From assembly GCA_964605155.1 (NCBI GenBank), contig CAZSAK010000021.1:1-43083 (forward strand): DNA of 43,083 bases. Direction: 5' to 3'. Numbering within the stretch: position 1 is the first letter of the stretch; each line of letters opens with the position of its first letter. A model generated the notes under the pieces. That model worked only from the letters and a program-made list of their open reading frames with translations, ran no database searches and was not told the origin of the DNA. The DNA is from CAZSAK01 sp964605155. GTDB lineage: Bacteria; Pseudomonadota; Gammaproteobacteria; SZUA-140. A program made the position numbers and the translations under genes. This document shows, piece after piece, positions 41,984-43,083 of the stretch.

Positions 41984-42682
41984 CTATCGAATATGGTCTC
42001 GTTTTTCTAAATTATGCCGTGCGCATAGAAGCTGGACATTATCAGCCGTTATAGAAGTCCCACCTTTTGCATACGGTAATATATGATCAAAATGTAGTTC
42101 GTCGGTGGCACCACATTGAACGCATTTACCACCATCCCTTTTCCACACCACTAATTTTACTGAAGTCGGTATGATTCTTCGATGAGGCATATCTTTAGGG
42201 GCTGGTTGGGTAAAATCTTCATCACCCTCGATAGCAATAAGCTTAAATTTAAACACCTTACGGTGATCGGCTTGTTCTATCCATGAATCGACGAGATGAA
42301 ACACACCATTATATGACCATATACCTTTTTTGATCTTCTCATACACACGTACTCTTTCAGGCGTACCCCTATTTTTCTTGTAAGCTTGAGCGGCTTGGTG
42401 GAATTTGCCATTCTCAGTCAAAGATCCACTTGGACTCCATTCTGGTTGATCGACCCTCTTGGGTTCAGGATTATCAGTTGTACGTGGCACATCATGACCT
42501 TCATATATAAGTGTCTCACCATTGTCTTCGATACGATCGACATAGGGAGCATTAGCTCGAAGTGACATAAGGATTACTGAATGATCCCCACCTAAACGGA
42601 AATTCATACCACGTTGGAGACTGGCGCCTTCACGTTGACACATATCAATGTATGAAATGATTTCGTTAGCCATATTACTCAA
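41984..42682 (-). CDS. SRA-like/HNH endonuclease, candidate modification-dependent restriction enzyme
   Basis: A 232-residue protein. The N-terminal ~150 residues read as an SRA (YDG-type) domain: SVILMSLRANAPYVDRIEDNGETLIYEGHD, then VRVYEKIKKGIWSYNGVFHLVDSW. SRA domains flip and read modified cytosines. The C-terminal HNH has CVQCGATDELHFDHILPYAKGGTS and LCARHN, including the two CxxC-type Zn cysteine pair start and H-N-H residues. This SRA-HNH order is known from type IV restriction enzymes. It is complete and AT-rich and lies next to a DUF5655 gene and a DUF262 remnant. Confidence 0.83.
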   Translation of the reverse strand: MSNMANEIISYIDMCQREGASLQRGMNFRLGGDHSVILMSLRANAPYVDRIEDNGETLIYEGHDVPRTTDNPEPKRVDQPEWSPSGSLTENGKFHQAAQAYKKNRGTPERVRVYEKIKKGIWSYNGVFHLVDSWIEQADHRKVFKFKLIAIEGDEDFTQPAPKDMPHRRIIPTSVKLVVWKRDGGKCVQCGATDELHFDHILPYAKGGTSITADNVQLLCARHNLEKRDHIR

Positions 42683-42791
42683 TTATGAACAACTGCATTG
42701 GAGTACTACGTAAGATCTGCTCTAACCTAATCAATCCAATTTAAGTATAGAGCAATCTCCTTATTCAATGGTTTTTGGGCTAAAAATGGGT

Positions 42792-42870
42792 GGTTTAAGC
42801 CTTAAAACAGGCTATATTTTTAAAGAATTATATTAAAAATCGATAGCTTAGCCAGGTCCGACCCCGATGC
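42792..42870 (+). repeat. Dispersed repeat B, copy 4
   Basis: It begins GGTTTAAGCCTTAAAACA, continues GGCTATATTTTTAAAGAATTATATT and ends TTAGCCAGGTCCG then ACCCCGATGC. Its right end falls inside the reading frame of a DUF262 gene and provides that gene's stop codon. Confidence 0.8.
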
Positions 42871-43083
42871 GTGTTGGTTGCAAATCTAAGCCACGACTGT
42901 TCATCACTGAGAAAACACGGAATGCCGACTGTTGACTAGGTGTAGACACAGCAACTAAATAACAACGCTGCACGAGAAAACTGACAAAATCTTTGAGAGC
43001 ATCTTTATCATCCCCAAATATTTCCCTTACTTTTTTTAAGAAGTATTTGCTATTATTTTGAATGTTCTGCTGAGACTCAGTCT
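42848..43083 (-). pseudogene. Truncated DUF262 (GmrSD-like) gene, 5' part outside the window
   Basis: A minus-strand frame is open from the window edge to TAA at 42848-42850 (77 codons). It reads KVREIFGDDKDALKDFVSFLV then FRVFSVMNSRGLDLQPT, the classic DUF262 segment (L-N-x-R-G-L-x-L-x-x-x-D). The next residues, RIGVGPG-stop, are encoded by repeat B copy 4, where the family would continue with D-I-I-K-type sequence. DUF262 proteins restrict modified phage DNA. The C-terminal part is lost here, so the gene is probably inactive. Confidence 0.75.

Overview
The window is a 43 kb piece of a gammaproteobacterial chromosome. The evidence is the set of housekeeping types present: Uup-type ABC-F ATPase, MtgA, MlaF-like ATPase, TrxC with an N-terminal zinc ribbon, MtfA/M90 peptidase, Bcr/CflA transporter and a c5-like cytochrome. 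Most genes are moderately GC-rich, and the 40.9-43.1 kb end is visibly AT-rich. A run of exactly 100 N at 26087-26186 is a scaffold gap, so this is a draft or metagenome assembly. No rRNA, tRNA, transposase, integrase or CRISPR array was seen. The organism could be a sulfur- or nitrogen-oxidising gammaproteobacterium, but nothing here proves that.

Layout. 0.1-9.4 kb: uup, a patatin-like lipase, a cold-shock protein with a strong terminator, small envelope lipoproteins, a DUF1992 protein, an exported methyltransferase-like protein and a DUF2779 nuclease-like protein. 9.7-15.8 kb: a membrane-anchored protein, a NAPE-PLD-like metallo-beta-lactamase lipoprotein, a lemA/M48 protease operon, and a Tat-type exported protein with a lysine-rich repeat tail that is frameshifted. 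16.2-22.4 kb: mtgA, a PilZ protein with a foldable leader, an MgtC/DUF4010 membrane protein, and a GH100 invertase followed by an outer-membrane barrel. 22.4-30.4 kb: several exported proteins of unknown function, DUF3775, DUF924, mlaF, an hsp20-trxC pair, and a 591-residue cysteine-rich secreted protein with a phospholipase-A2-like His-Asp motif. 30.4-40.9 kb: YjbQ, a GNAT-nitrilase fusion, MtfA-like peptidase, cytochrome c, a CarH/LitR-type B12-binding MerR regulator divergent from a fasciclin gene, a cupin, a PQQ-type sugar dehydrogenase, an MFS efflux pump and DUF4336. 40.9-43.1 kb: an AT-rich remnant of a defence island with a DUF5655 nuclease-like protein, an SRA-like/HNH endonuclease and a truncated DUF262 gene.

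Three things stand out beyond the genes. (1) Five same-orientation copies of a ~65 bp intergenic repeat built from CTAG-centred palindromes lie between 19.87 and 28.44 kb, and one lies beside the assembly gap. Their first hairpins differ in sequence but keep pairing. (2) A second dispersed repeat ending in a TTAGCCAGGTCCGACCCCGATGC-like core (quoted in parts below) occurs four times between 33.5 and 42.9 kb. One copy truncates the DUF262 gene, and two copies bracket the AT-rich cassette in direct orientation. (3) The carH-like/fasciclin intergenic region holds back-to-back consensus promoters with overlapping -35 boxes and two TGTCC-N-GGACA-type palindromes 53 bp apart, which is a readable candidate light/B12 switch.
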